NCBI GenBank assembly: GCA_021029095.1
Contig: JAJOHG010000003.1
Coordinates: 1,550,001-1,614,000 of the forward strand
DNA: 64,000 nucleotides
Origin: Phellopilus nigrolimitatus
Lineage: Eukaryota > Basidiomycota > Agaricomycetes > Hymenochaetales > Hymenochaetaceae
Direction: 5' to 3'
Shown here: positions 20,710-31,313 of the stretch, one piece after another
How positions within the stretch are numbered: the stretch's first letter is position 1
How the letters are laid out: each line of letters starts with the position of its first letter
The notes under the pieces: generated by a model
The model's database searches: none
Seen by the model: the letters and a program-made list of their open reading frames with translations, nothing else
Told to the model about the DNA's origin: nothing
Program-made: the position numbers and the translations under genes

Positions 20710-21277
20710 GACCTTGCGCGGTCGGTACGGACCCGATGAGCTCGATGCCATCGCTATCCAGAAGGATTAGAACGGCTTTGCCGTCAACGTTGACCAACAA
20801 GTTCAGATTGTCGACGACTTGGATGATGACTAGCACGTGCTGTCCCTCGGTCCCGGCCAAGTCCCGGCGAGACAAACACGTGAGCCTTGAATTAGATCAC
20901 GAGCCTTGCTGTTACTAATCGGCACACGGTTCCCGAATTGCCTCGACATTTCTTTATTTACTATACAGCATGAAGTGATTCTGCAATGAAATTCTGGGCG
21001 CTGTCAACACGGTACAAGACTTTATCTTAGTGTTAGCTACCTGCAATTGAGTCCCGGGCTAATTACAAGTAATTAGAAAGAAAAATATTGACGGCCGGTA
21101 GTACGGTACAGTACATACAAGACTACTTAAAAAACAAAAACAAATAAATAATTAAGAATGGAATGGGTACTCGACACTGTGGTGAGACCGAGCTGCATAT
21201 ATGCGCTTCTATATTTCAATACGGCATTTCCATCGACAAGGAGTACCGAGTGCTCTGCGTTTATGATGTGCTGAGAT

Positions 21278-23518
21278 CTATTCGTCTATCGGGAGACGAT
21301 AGTTTCCGTCAAGGTATTGGATGACGATCTGCAGCACATCATTGCCTACCCTTGTCGCAAAGTAGAGTGCGCCGCTGTAAAATTCCACCTTCCCAGGCAT
21401 GCTGAGTCTGCGACTCTCCAATTTTCCCTTACTAGAGATGGTAGCGAGCGTCCACAGGTCCTCTCGGCGGTCATCGGCAGTCAAAGGATCGATGGAGTGG
21501 ATCACTACCGAACCAGCCTGCGAAGGCCGGCACACGCTATTGTTCGGGCGAGTCTTCGGGTCCAAGATTACAGTCCCCGGACGCTCAACGTGTGTGATAG
21601 AGGGAAGTCTGGCGTTTGGACCGACTGTAACTGCAGGGAACTCCAAGAGGAAGGAGTACAGCACAGGGCAGATTTCTGGTTCTGCCAACATAGTAATAGA
21701 GACGCCTTTCCGCTTTCGATCCGCTTCGGACTTCCAATGGAAGGTGCAGATGGACAGCCTTGCAGTATCCGGAAGAGTTTTCACATTACGGCGCGGGCCG
21801 AGGCAGCTGGCATGGGGAATGTAACCCTCTAGCGTCAAAATCTGCGTCGCGCCTGACGCGGAAGCCCTAAGCCGGACGTTGCGTATGGACGAAAGCCGGA
21901 AGGCGATGATTGACCAGTTCAACTGGAGACAGAACACGCCAATGAGATAGCCATCTACAAAGTGGACGTCATGGCAAGAACACTGTACAGAAGAAAAGCA
22001 TCAGTCCAGTTCATCTCATGTGCGTTCATAAAATATAAATACATACGCCGGGGATTAAAACAGAGCGTTCTTCTCTCCAGAACGTCACGAGAAGATCGTT
22101 CCCCACGGAGACCGCCAATACATCGTTACTTAGCTTCGCAAATCGCACAACAGAAAAAAGATCTGTTTTTTCAAGTTCTTGCGGCGTGTATTTGTAAAGC
22201 AGGCCAGTAGGCTTTTTCCAGAATGACTTGAGAGTCCTGCACAGCAATGAAGTATCAGATTGACATGCAGGCTTTTCGTGGGGCGAGATTTTAACTATCG
22301 TGACAGTCCTGAAATGCAGTAATGAGATAGCAGACTCAAATGCTCCGTCGACATCATATTTCTTACCTTTCGCGGTCACGCCTGTCACCAGATTCGGTCA
22401 CCGCGAGCACGTGCACGTCGCCGTTCGTCTGCATGTCATAAGCGAAGCTACACACTCTCATCCCATTTGTAACATGAATTTATATGTGGGGTGCCCACAT
22501 ATTAGGGGGGGAGCAAAGCGTGTGACTAAGGCTTATTCTGAGCTCTTTCATTTTAGCTTTCTATTACCATTGATTCAATATTTTCAGTGTGATGTAACTG
22601 GAAGTAACAATTTAAAAAGTCCACTAGTAATGTCAGCTTTTGTAATAACGCTTCAGAGAGGATGTCACAAGACGTAGCCAGAGCAAGTTATCACGTAAGG
22701 GGGCCACACAGTCCCAGGTCACGTGATGCGCTTAAGGGAGACCGCTAAGTCCAATTTTTTTCTCACTATACCTTATTTAATTTTGTAAGAACAATGCAAA
22801 ATTTATTTTCTAAGATCAGGAGTTGAAGTATGGAAGGAGGAAGGAAGAGGAGAGAGGAAGCAAGCACCAAGCATACATGCAGCTCATGCGGGTGGTCACG
22901 TGATTGACTTTTGTGAGTCTATCCTGGTAATTTGCTCCCCAAATATTTTTTATTATAATTTTTGTAAGCAAAAGTGCAAATTTTATTTTCTGGGCTCAGG
23001 AGTTCAGGGTTTTTATGGAGGGAGGGAGAAAAAGAGAAGAGAGACGGCGTTGAGGGGCACGCACCATAACGATCAGTTCTCACGGGGGGGGGGCCACACA
23101 GCCACCCCGTGCAAAGTCACATGATCTGTTTTTTGGAGCCCCTATCCGTGTAAAAGGGAGCTTCGCTCCCAATTATATAGAGCGTCGTTACGGTGGCTCC
23201 AGACACACTCGCCGCCCGGCACGGACCAGCACTGCAAGTCATCTTCCAAATGTACGAGGAGGAGCGCACCGCCAGGGAGCAGCTCCGTGTCCATAAGATT
23301 GTAAAGCATCCCAGGTTTGATACATACTGTGGTTATGTGTGTGGGTCGCAGAGGGCGCGGGCGGTGCTGTTGCGATAGCGCCGCTGTGCGCGCTCAACTA
23401 TGTTGCGTAGTTCTTCCAAAGTGAGGTCGTCGAGGGAGATATGAGGGGGCAGATCGGGTGCATCGTGTTGATCCAGGGCACCGAGGCGTTCTAGCAACAA
23501 GTCTTTGTCGGAAGGCAT
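21278..23518 (-). pseudogene. F-box-like family copy A, broken
   Basis: This copy starts at ATG 23516-23518 with MPSDKDLLLERLGALDQ and aligns along its length with copies B and C. A frameshift occurs near 23345 in the NST-ARALC region, where B and C read NSTGPAPLRP or NSTDPAPLRP. A 687-bp insertion (22486-23172) interrupts the first exon. The normal stop after QYLD is changed to GGA, extending the frame to 21278. The second exon (about 22067-22329) and third exon (to about 21990) otherwise keep the family sequence. Like B and C it lacks the F-box exon of copy D. It is very unlikely to make a full protein. Confidence 0.8.
22486..23172. mobile_element. 687-bp non-coding insertion with hairpin ends and TTATAT target duplication
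   Basis: Copies B, C and D are continuous across this point. Copy A is interrupted by 687 bp flanked by TTATAT (22480-22485 and 23173-23178), and copy D has a single TTATAT at the matching place. The insert begins with a small hairpin (GTGGGGTGCCCAC) and ends with another (GGGAGCTTCGCTCCC) plus AA. Inside are about three diverged sub-repeats of roughly 200 bp carrying GGGGGCCACACAG, TCACGTGAT and an A/T-rich TTTATTTTCT block. There is no coding capacity and no long terminal inverted repeat. This looks like a non-autonomous transposon of a class I cannot name. Confidence 0.7.
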
Positions 23519-23589
23519 TTCTGTGTGGTTCGATGACCAATGTACACAGCAGGGCTTGCATTTTTATATGCCTCACGCACTTTGCGCTA

Positions 23590-23930
23590 GGTTCGTAACC
23601 ACTTACCGTGTGGCGGATACTCCATGGTGGATGGCTGCGGGCCTAAGTTTGCATGGGGCAGGAAGCATGGCTATCGGGACTCAAGCAGTTTGCGCCAAGC
23701 TCGTAACCAGTTACCGTGTGGCCGATACTCCGTGGTGGATAGCTTCGAGACTAAGTTCGCACGGGGCAGGAAGCAACTTGGCTGTCGGGACTCGGGCAGT
23801 TTGCGCCAGGCTCGTAAAAGCCAGTTACCGCGTGGCCGATACTCCGTGGATGGCTTCGGGACTAGGTTCCGCGGGGCAGGGAGCAAAGCTGTCGAGACGC
23901 GCGATCATTTCTCTGCGAGACTTGCAAGAA
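23590..23930. repeat. Three tandem ~110-bp repeats upstream of copy A
   Basis: Units begin near 23590, 23699 and 23810 with (C/T)TCGTAA...GTTACCG and share GGCGGATACTCC-like, GGATGGCT and GGGGCAGG(A/G)AGC blocks. They lie just upstream of the TATA-like TTTTTATATG (23561-23570) of copy A, so they form the distal promoter of the family. Confidence 0.75.
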
Positions 23931-24070
23931 ACAAGTTGTTTGCGTTCCTGTATGCCTCTGTGCAGGGCCGAGCGGTGGCGGCTGAGCGCGTCTCGCGCGG
24001 ACGCGACTGCCTGGTCCGCATGCCCAGAAATGAATTTCTGGAGAAAAAACCTTGCCGATAAACACTGCAG

Positions 24071-24702
24071 ATAAACTCCCTTATACGACTCGGATTGAGA
24101 TATTAAGGAAGACAGACCAAATGCTTGAAGCTCGTAATGTGTAGCCTGCAGCTTGAACCCCTGGGAACATTCCTCAGAGTTGCTTCATTGTGGCTGCTCC
24201 GGCCGGTGAGTCACAACAGGAGCCTCCGTTGCGCAGTTGCTCTGTGTGTTCCGTAACTTACATGTATAGCGCATTTCTTTTTTCTTCCTGAAAGGTTTCT
24301 GTGCTTGGTTTGTCTACTGCTATTGTGACGCATAATAGCCGTCTCAATTCTGTGGAAGTCGAGTTTGTTGGTAACGCGCTCCGGCGCGATTGAGCCCCTA
24401 CCTGACCATTACCTTTGTTGATGTAATTGAAGATATCGAGAGTACCAACAGCTTTAGAATTGAGGCTACTTGTTGGTAAATTGTTGAAACCCCACAAATG
24501 ACTATCTGATCACACCCGATGAGGATATCGGCAATTCGGCAGACGATCAACAAGCGCGCCGAAAGTCCGATGTGCACTTCCACACTTCATGAGTTGTTAG
24601 TCGTGTTGGTACGATTTTTCGAGTTATTAACACACTTCCACTGTACTCGACTTCCACAGAATTGAGATGGGCTAATCTCTCAACTTAAAAGAGATTCTAT
24701 CT
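24071..24702. other. Spacer between the inverted arms
   Basis: About 630 bp that separate the divergent copies A and B. Short phrases such as CTCAATTCTGTGGAAGTCGA recur here and upstream of copy D (about 62780). No gene was found. Confidence 0.5.
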
Positions 24703-24819
24703 CCGGTCTTTATCGGCAAGGTTTTTTCTCCAAGAGTTCATCTAATGGGCATGTGGACCAGGCAGTCGCATCCGCACGAAACGCTCTCAGCCACCACCGC
24801 CCGGTCTTGCACACGCTCT

Positions 24820-25150
24820 TTCGAGCAAGTCTTGCAGAGAAATGATCGCGAGTCCCGACAGGTTTGTTGCTTGCCCCGCGCGAACTTAGGCCCGAAGCCA
24901 TCCACCACGGAGTATCGGCCACGTGGTAACTGGCTTTTACGAGCCTGGCGCAAACTGCCCGAGTCCCGACAGCCAAGTTGCTTCCTGCCCCGTGCAAACT
25001 TAGGCCCGCAGCCATCCACCACGGAGTATCGGCCACACGGTAACTAGTTACGAGCTTGACGCATACTGCTTGAGTCCCGAGAGCCATGCTTCCTGCCCCG
25101 TGCAAACTTAGGCCCGCAGCCACACGGTAACTGGTTACGAGTCTGGCGCA
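24820..25150. repeat. Tandem ~110-bp repeats upstream of copy B
   Basis: Three units in reverse orientation to those at 23590-23930, with GTAACTGG(T/C), CGAACTTAGGCCCG and GCCATCCACCACGG blocks; the third is shortened. They directly precede the TATA box (CATATAAG, 25163-25170) of copy B. Confidence 0.75.
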
Positions 25151-25214
25151 AACTGCGTGAGGCATATAAGAATGCGAGCCCTGTTGTGTACATTGGCCAT
25201 CGAACCATTCAGAA

Positions 25215-26768
25215 ATGTCTTCCGACAAAGCTTTGTGGCTAAAACGCCTCGGTGCGCTGGATCAAGAGCATGCACCCGATCTGCCCCCTCATATCTCCCC
25301 TAACGACCTCCCCTGGCAAGAACTGCGCAACTTAGTTGAGCGCGCACAGCGGCGCCACCGCAACAGCACCGGCCCCGCCCCGCTGCGACCAACACGCAAA
25401 ACCACGATACGTATTAAACCTGCGATAGATGTGTCACGTGACTTGCCGAGTGTCCTTACTGTGGACACAGAGCTGCTCCCTGGCTGTGCGCTCCTCCTCG
25501 TACATTTGGAAAATGACTTGCAGTGCTGGACCGTGCCAGGCGGCGAGCGTGTCTGGAGTCACCGTGACGATGCCCCATATGAAACAAAGGGGATGAGAGT
25601 GCTCCGCTTCGCTTATGATATGCAGACGAACGGCGACGTGCACGTGCTCGTGGTGACGGAATCTTTTGATGAACTTGACCGCGGAAGGTAAGAAATATGA
25701 TGTCGATGGAACATTCGAATCTGCTATGTCATACTGACATATTATTGCTGTTCAGGGCTGTCGCAATATTCCAAATCTCGCCCGGAAAAAAGCGTGATTG
25801 TCAATCCGGTACTTCAATGCTGGGCAAGCTTATCAAGAAATTACAAATCTTTCCCCCCCTAATAAAGACTGATGAATTCCTTTACAACGACGCTCCGAAA
25901 GGACTTGAAAGCACAAAAGGAATTCCTTTAGTGCAATTTGCGAAGCTAAGTGGTGACGTATGGGCAGTTTCCACAACGGACAGTCTTCTCGTGACATTCT
26001 GGAGAGAAGACCACTCTTTCCTAATCCGCGGCGTGCGTATGCACATTTTGTGAACGCGCGTGAGATGAAATGGACTGATGCTTTTCTTCTGTACAGTGCT
26101 ATTGCTTTTGCAATGACGTTCACTTTGTAGATGGCTATCTCATAGGTGTGTTCGGTGATTCGAAGGATAGGTCAATCATCGCCTTTCGGCTTTCGTCCAT
26201 ACGCAACGTCCGGCCTAGGGCTTCCTCGCCGGGCGCGACACAAGAGTTGGCTTTGCGTGATATTCCCCATTCCAGCTGCCGCATCCCGCATATCCTGGGC
26301 GATTGCTGGACTACTACTGTAACTACAAAGCTGTCCATATGCACCTTCCATTGGAAGCCGAAAGAGGAACGAAAAGGCATTTCTATCACCGCATTTGTAC
26401 CCATCGAAAGAAACGGTCGAAGCCTTTTTATGCTGGTCTCTTTCCTCTTGAAGACCCCTGCAGTTACAGCCGGTCTTAACGCCGGACTTCCCTCCATCAC
26501 GCACCGTCTGGGGTGTATAGACTTGGACCCGCAGATTGGCGAGTTTAATTTCGCGAACCCGCCTTCGCAGGCTGGCTTGGTAGCGATACAGTATGAACAC
26601 TACCGAGAGGCCGGAAGTATGCTCGCTACCGTATCTTGCGAGGGAGAAGTGAAGTACCGCACACTCGACATGCCGCATGCTCCCGGGCTGAAAGTGGAGT
26701 TCTACAGCGGTGCGCTCTACTTTGCGACGGTGGATAACAAATACATCGTCATTCAGTACCTTGACTGA
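25215..26768 (+). CDS. F-box-family-like protein copy B, lacking the F-box
   Basis: Three exons (25215-25687, 25756-26032, 26097-26768) give 473 residues. The start follows a TATA box by 45 bp. The protein opens MSSDKALWLKRLGALDQ, which in copy D is the end of an F-box (WLERLRALDQ). After a charged linker come blade-like repeats with LQCWTVPGGERVWSH and FAKLSGDVWAVS...LLVTFW, followed by DVHFVDGYL(I)GVF and a C-terminal segment ending VEFYSGALYFAT...IQYLD. The tryptophan-bearing strands suggest a beta-propeller that would bind a substrate. Without the F-box the protein should not recruit SCF ubiquitin ligase; that is inference. The frame is intact, so it may be expressed. Confidence 0.75.
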
Positions 26769-27236
26769 AGTTTTGTATTGTTCTCCGGTAGACACATAGA
26801 TTTTAGTATGTCGTAATTACTTAGATATAGAAGCGCATACGTATATGCAGTTACCGGCCAAGGTTCTGTGTGTCAAATTCAAAACATATCTCGACATTTT
26901 ATTATTTACTATGCAGCAACTCCGTCGACAAGCAGTACTGAATTCTCTGCGATTACTAAAGTGATTCTACAAGAGTTCCGGGCTGGTACAAGACTCTAAT
27001 AAAAAAAGCAAGAATAAATAAATAAATAAAAATGGAATGGGTACTCGACGCTGTGGCGAGACCGCACCAATTTCCTCAAGCGCCTCGTGATCTAATTCCA
27101 AAGTCTCACGTGTTTGTCTCTCCGGGACCGAGGGACAGACATCATCCACGTCGTCGACAACCTGGACAACGTCGACGGCAAAGTCGTTTTATTTTTTCTG
27201 AGCAGCGCATCGGGTCTTTACCAGCCGCGCAACGTT

Positions 27237-27390
27237 ATGACGTCCTTCGAGGTGCGGCACCGTCGTAAACAACGTTTGTAAATTACTTCTGCTAAACAGC
27301 CCTGCACACACGGAACTTAGTCGTCCTCGCGAACTACCAAGAGGCGCTGCTCGATGCGCGTAAGATGGGCTGGCGAGATAGGGGCGAGCC
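27237..27390 (+). pseudogene. Truncated duplicate of the TMEM135-like gene 5' end
   Basis: ATGACGTCCTTCGAG (27237-27251) followed by GTGCGGCACCGTCG reproduces exon 1 and the donor of the gene at 20709. Exon 2 sequence resumes at 27314 (AACTTAGTCGTCC) and breaks off near 27390. The acceptor AG of intron 1 has become GG in this copy, so it could not be spliced in the parental way. Confidence 0.8.
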
Positions 27391-27397
27391 TGCCAAT

Positions 27398-27625
27398 TCT
27401 TGCAAGTCTCGCAAAGCAATGATCGCGAGTCCCGACAGGTTTGCTGCCTGCCCCGCGCGAACTTAGTCCCGAAGCCATCCACCAAGGAGTATCCGCCACA
27501 CGGTAACTGGTTACGAGCCTGGCGCTAACTGCCTCTGAGTCCTGGCAGCTTAGTCCCGCAGCCATCCACCATGGAGTATCCGCCACATGGTAACTGGTTA
27601 CGAGCCTGGCGCAAACTGCTTGAGG
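27398..27625. repeat. Two ~110-bp repeat units upstream of copy C
   Basis: One complete and one shortened unit with GCCATCCACCA and ACGGTAACTGGTTACGAGCC-like blocks. They are followed by a TATA-like TTTAAAAA (27628-27635) and the start of copy C at 27678. Confidence 0.7.
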
Positions 27626-27677
27626 TGTTTAAAAATGCGAGCCCTGTTGTGTACATTGGCCATCGAACCATTCAGAA

Positions 27678-29227
27678 ATGTCTTCCGACAAAGCTTTGTG
27701 GCTAAAGCGCCTCGGTGCGCTGGATCAACACGATGCACCCGATCTGCCCCCTCATGTTTCCCTCAACGACCTCACCTCGGAAGAACTGCGCACCCTAGTT
27801 GAGCGCGCACAGCGGCGCTATCGCAACAGCACCGACCCCGCCCCGCTGCGACCAACACGCAAAACCACGATACGTATTAAACCTGCGATAGATGAGTCAC
27901 GTGACTCGCTTAGTGTCCTTACTGCGAAAGCGGAGCAGCTCACCGTCCGGCCTGTGGACACGGAGCTGCTCCCTGGCGGTGCGCTCCTCCTCGTACATTT
28001 GGAAGATGACTTGCAGTGCTGGACCGTGCCAGGCGGCGAGCGTGTCTGGAGTCACCGTGACGATGGCCCATATGAAACAAAGGGGATGAAAGTGCTCCGC
28101 TTCGCTTATGATATGCAGACGAACGGCGACGTGCACGTGCTCGTGGTGACGGAATCTTTTGATGAACTTGTCCGCGAAAGGTAAGAAATATGATGTCGAC
28201 GGAGCATTTGAGTCTGCTATCTCATTTCTGCTTTTCAGGACTGTCACGATATTTACAATCTCGCCCCACGAAAAGTCTGCATGTCAATCTGATACTTCAT
28301 TGCTGTGCAGGACTCTCAAGTCGTTCTGGAAAAAGCCTACTAGCCTGCTTTACAAATACACGCCGAAAGAACTTGAAAAAACATATATTTATTATATTGT
28401 GGGATTTGCAAAGCTAAGTGGCGATATATTGGCAGTCTCCGTAGGGAACGATCTTCTCGTGACATTCTGGGAAGAAAAACGCTCTGTCCTAATCCCCGGC
28501 GTATGTATTTATATTTTATGAACGCACATGAGATGAACTGGACTGATGCTTTTCTTCTGTACAGTGTTCTTGCCATGACGTCCACTTTGTAGATGGCTAT
28601 CTCATTGGCGTGTTCTGTCTCCAGTTGAACTGGTCAATCATCGCCTTCCGGCTTTCGTCCATACGCAACGTCCGGCTTAGGGCTTCCGCGTCAGGCGCGA
28701 CGCAGATTTCGACGCTAGAGGGTGACATTCCCCATGCCAGCTGCCTCGGCCCGCGCCGTAATGTGAAAACTCTTCCGGATACTGCAAGGCTGTCCATCTG
28801 CACCTTCCATTGGAAGTCCGAAGCGGATCGAAAGCGGAAAGGCGTCTCTATTACTATGTTGGCAGAACCAGAAATCTGCCCTGTGCTGTACTCCTTCCTC
28901 TTGGAGTTCCCTGCAGTTACAGTCGGTCCAAACGCCAGACTTCCCTCTATCACACACGTTGAGCGTCCGGGGACTACAACATTTGACCCGCACTTTCACA
29001 AGTACACGGACCGGCCTTCGCAGGCTGGCTCGGTATTGATGCACTCCAGTGATACTGGCGTTGACCGCCGAGAGGACGTGTGGGTGTTCGCTACCATCTC
29101 TAGCAAGGGAAAATTGGAGCACCGTACACTCAGCATGCCGCACGCTGACATTGCGAAAGTGGAGTTCTACAGCGGCGCGCTCTACTTTGTGACGCAGGGA
29201 TCCGTCGTCATCCAGTACCTTGACTGA
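27678..29227 (+). CDS. F-box-family-like protein copy C, lacking the F-box
   Basis: Exons 27678-28180, 28239-28500 and 28565-29227 give 475 residues in an unbroken frame. It parallels copy B throughout but has an extra 12-residue segment after the Thr-Arg-Lys linker (near residue 80). C-terminal exon 3 is closer to copy A than to B: several runs such as CTFHWKSEADRKRKG are identical. It therefore looks like a relative of A that survived. The same beta-propeller-like reading applies. The TATA box is weaker than in B. Confidence 0.75.
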
Positions 29228-30830
29228 AGCTTTGTATTGTTTTCCGGTAGACACCTAGATCGCAGTATATCGTAATCGCAGAGACTCAATACTGCTTGCC
29301 GGTGGAAATGCCGTATAGTAAATAATGAAATGTCAGGTGCAATTGAATTTCGACACGCAGGATCTTGCCCTAAAAAAGGTTTGTAACTGTATGCCGGGTG
29401 CGGCACCGATCAGCAAGACCATCCGCAGTTGTCTAGCCATTTGCTTCTCATTTCCTCCTCCCCTTTTTCAATTGTGACTCGAAGAGCTTGGAGACAAGCA
29501 CAAAGAATAACGGCTTCTTTATATCAAATTGCCCCGCACACTCCATCTATAGCTGACTTCGCTACTTCTCGGTAGATGCTTGAATGACCGCCAGATCTCC
29601 ACACCTCTCGAGTTCCGCTCCCCTGCATGGCCTAGATTTCAGTGTCACAAAGTAAAAAGTTGATGAAGAAGTGTGTACAAGCTCAACACTGTGGGGTACC
29701 GTAGGTGAAAGGAGCAGGATAGCAGGCAAAGAGGAGACAGATATGAGTGGCTTGGCGGGTGGAAGGTGTATGCTGAATGGCAGACAGAAAGCCGTATACT
29801 GTACGTCCCTGAATGCAAATCATAATAGCGTTCTCCAGTGTTGGGATAGCCATGCTTTCTTGACTCAGGAGAAAGGCGACACATACCGGAAGGGCAGCCG
29901 TGGTTGGGATGAGTGGGAAAATAACAGCAAATGACCCTTTCCTACAAATCAGCCTAGGAAGCCATCGAGGAAGCCTTCAGCGAAATCAGCGCCATTTCTC
30001 GCAGTTAACGAGGTGAGAGATGGTATGAAATATCCATTTCGAGGTCTGGTTCGAAAACCTACCGACAAAAATAAAGTTCAACACTTTCTGAGTTCGGATT
30101 CAAGCGTTTCGGGTTTATTGAAACAGATTATTTCAACAAGTCCAAGGAAAGAGCACAAAATTTGAGCATGCGTATGGACATATGCGTAAGTATGACTTTG
30201 ATTTCTTTTCATCGTGCGATTTGCATCGTTCGCGCAAACCCTACATATAAACGCGCGTGGTCTTTGCCATTACAAACCTGCCGCGACGCTGTTCATCCAT
30301 GCCTCTTCGGTACTTCAGCGTCCATGTACGTGTTGATGAAGAAGCGTAATTCCCGCACTTAGTGTTGAGCCCTCAATAAAGGTCCAACATGCATGCAATG
30401 GCAAGGTGGCAATTCTGTAAAAGTAAGCTTTCTCAACAGGTAACATGCGAAGTCCAAAGGAAAATGGATGGCAGACTCCAACGAAGGCAATTGACCTATT
30501 TGGCAAGCAGTGAGCTGTATGGCCGGAAAACGAATGCGCATCAAGGACAGTGTATGGCGAACAGATTTAGGAGATTCCGAAAACATAATGCATTGCTTCG
30601 AGCGACAGCGTATAAAGATATGTTATCGTCAAAGGCAGCGTACTTCTCTTTTATAATCTATCGATCTGACGACCCTTTATGCGTCCCAACAGCAGTAGAC
30701 AAACCAAGAGCAGAAACTTTCGGGTAATAAAATAAAATAAAATAAGCTTCGAAAATGCCGGAAAGAGCGTAATAACGCACTGTGTACCGCGGTAACACCA
30801 TCGAGACCACCAGCCCTCAATACCACTTCT
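29228..30830. other. Gene-poor interval
   Basis: The first 110 bp are family 3' flank (ACATTTCATTATTTACTATA in reverse orientation, as after the other copies). The rest, about 1.5 kb, shows no conserved coding pattern, RNA gene or clear repeat. Confidence 0.5.
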
Positions 30831-31241
30831 TCAATGCGACAGGTACTTCCTACCCTTGGCCCGCCGCCGTACGAGAATCTTCCGGCCAGACACCGAGCGC
30901 TTGCGCGCGAGGAAGCCAAACTTGCGTTTGCGCTTGCGCTGCGACGGCTGGTACTCCGTTCCGCGCGCCGCGTGCCGGACCTGCTGAAGCTGCGGGGCCG
31001 CCTGCTGTGCTTGGGACAGCAGTGAAAGTGTGGGAAGGCGTGCGTGTAAAGGGTGCGGGATGAAGGACGGGCGGAGGTGTGCGCGGAGAGAGAGCAGGCT
31101 GAAGCTCGGGCTCGGCAAAGCCGTAGACGTTGACGGCGACGCCGATGTTGGGTGCGCAGACACCCTCGAAAGCGCCGAACGCGACGATTGCGCACGCAGC
31201 GTCGAGAACGCTGATGCCAGCGAGCGGGGTAGGCGGGGCAT
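30831..31241 (-). CDS. Mitochondrial large-subunit ribosomal protein bL34m
   Basis: The single-exon frame encodes 136 residues from ATG at 31239-31241. The first 90 residues are Arg/Ser/Leu-rich with few acids, which fits a mitochondrial presequence. The last 45 carry the bL34 signature: [40 protein letters not shown]. bL34 binds 23S-type rRNA in the large subunit. An in-frame extension to 31373 exists, but the Met at 31241 begins the presequence-like part. Two overlapping CACGTG boxes lie 53-72 bp upstream. Confidence 0.92.
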   Translation of the reverse strand: MPRLPRSLASAFSTLRAQSSRSALSRVSAHPTSASPSTSTALPSPSFSLLSLRAHLRPSFIPHPLHARLPTLSLLSQAQQAAPQLQQVRHAARGTEYQPSQRKRKRKFGFLARKRSVSGRKILVRRRAKGRKYLSH

Positions 31242-31293
31242 GCTTGACGTCGGGAGTCTGGACGACCGAGAGCAGAAGAAAAGCGCCAGTAGC

Positions 31294-31313
31294 AAGCACG
31301 TGATCACGTGCTT
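31294..31313. promoter_or_regulatory. Perfect 20-bp palindrome with two CACGTG boxes
   Basis: AAGCACGTGATCACGTGCTT reads the same on both strands and holds two E-boxes five bases from end to end of the spacer. It lies just upstream of the bL34m start. CACGTG is bound by fungal bHLH factors such as Cbf1; binding here is inference. Confidence 0.5.

Larger units (their letters stand above)
20555..24070. repeat. Left arm of a large inverted duplication
   Basis: Read on the minus strand, this region parallels 24703-27390: promoter repeats, F-box-like copy A, its 3' flank, then the 5' end of the TMEM135-like gene. It is longer than the right arm mainly because of the 687-bp insertion at 22486-23172. 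The sequence between the TMEM135 start and copy A (20710-21277) is family 3' flank with A-rich tracts and holds no other gene. Confidence 0.75.
24703..27390. repeat. Right arm of a large inverted duplication
   Basis: In forward orientation this arm carries promoter repeats, F-box-like copy B, its 3' flank (26769-27050) and a truncated copy of the TMEM135 5' end. The similarity to the left arm ends near 27390, where the sequence switches to the promoter repeats of copy C. Confidence 0.75.

Noticed and set aside
20651..20875. Minus-strand frame overlapping the TMEM135 start
   Set aside because: It runs through intron 1 of the TMEM135-like gene, and the equivalent sequence near 27100 does not keep the frame. 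Exon joining favours the short first exon at 20695-20709.
30040..30070. GGTTCGAAAACC resembling a tRNA T-arm
   Set aside because: No acceptor stem, D-arm or anticodon arm could be placed around it.
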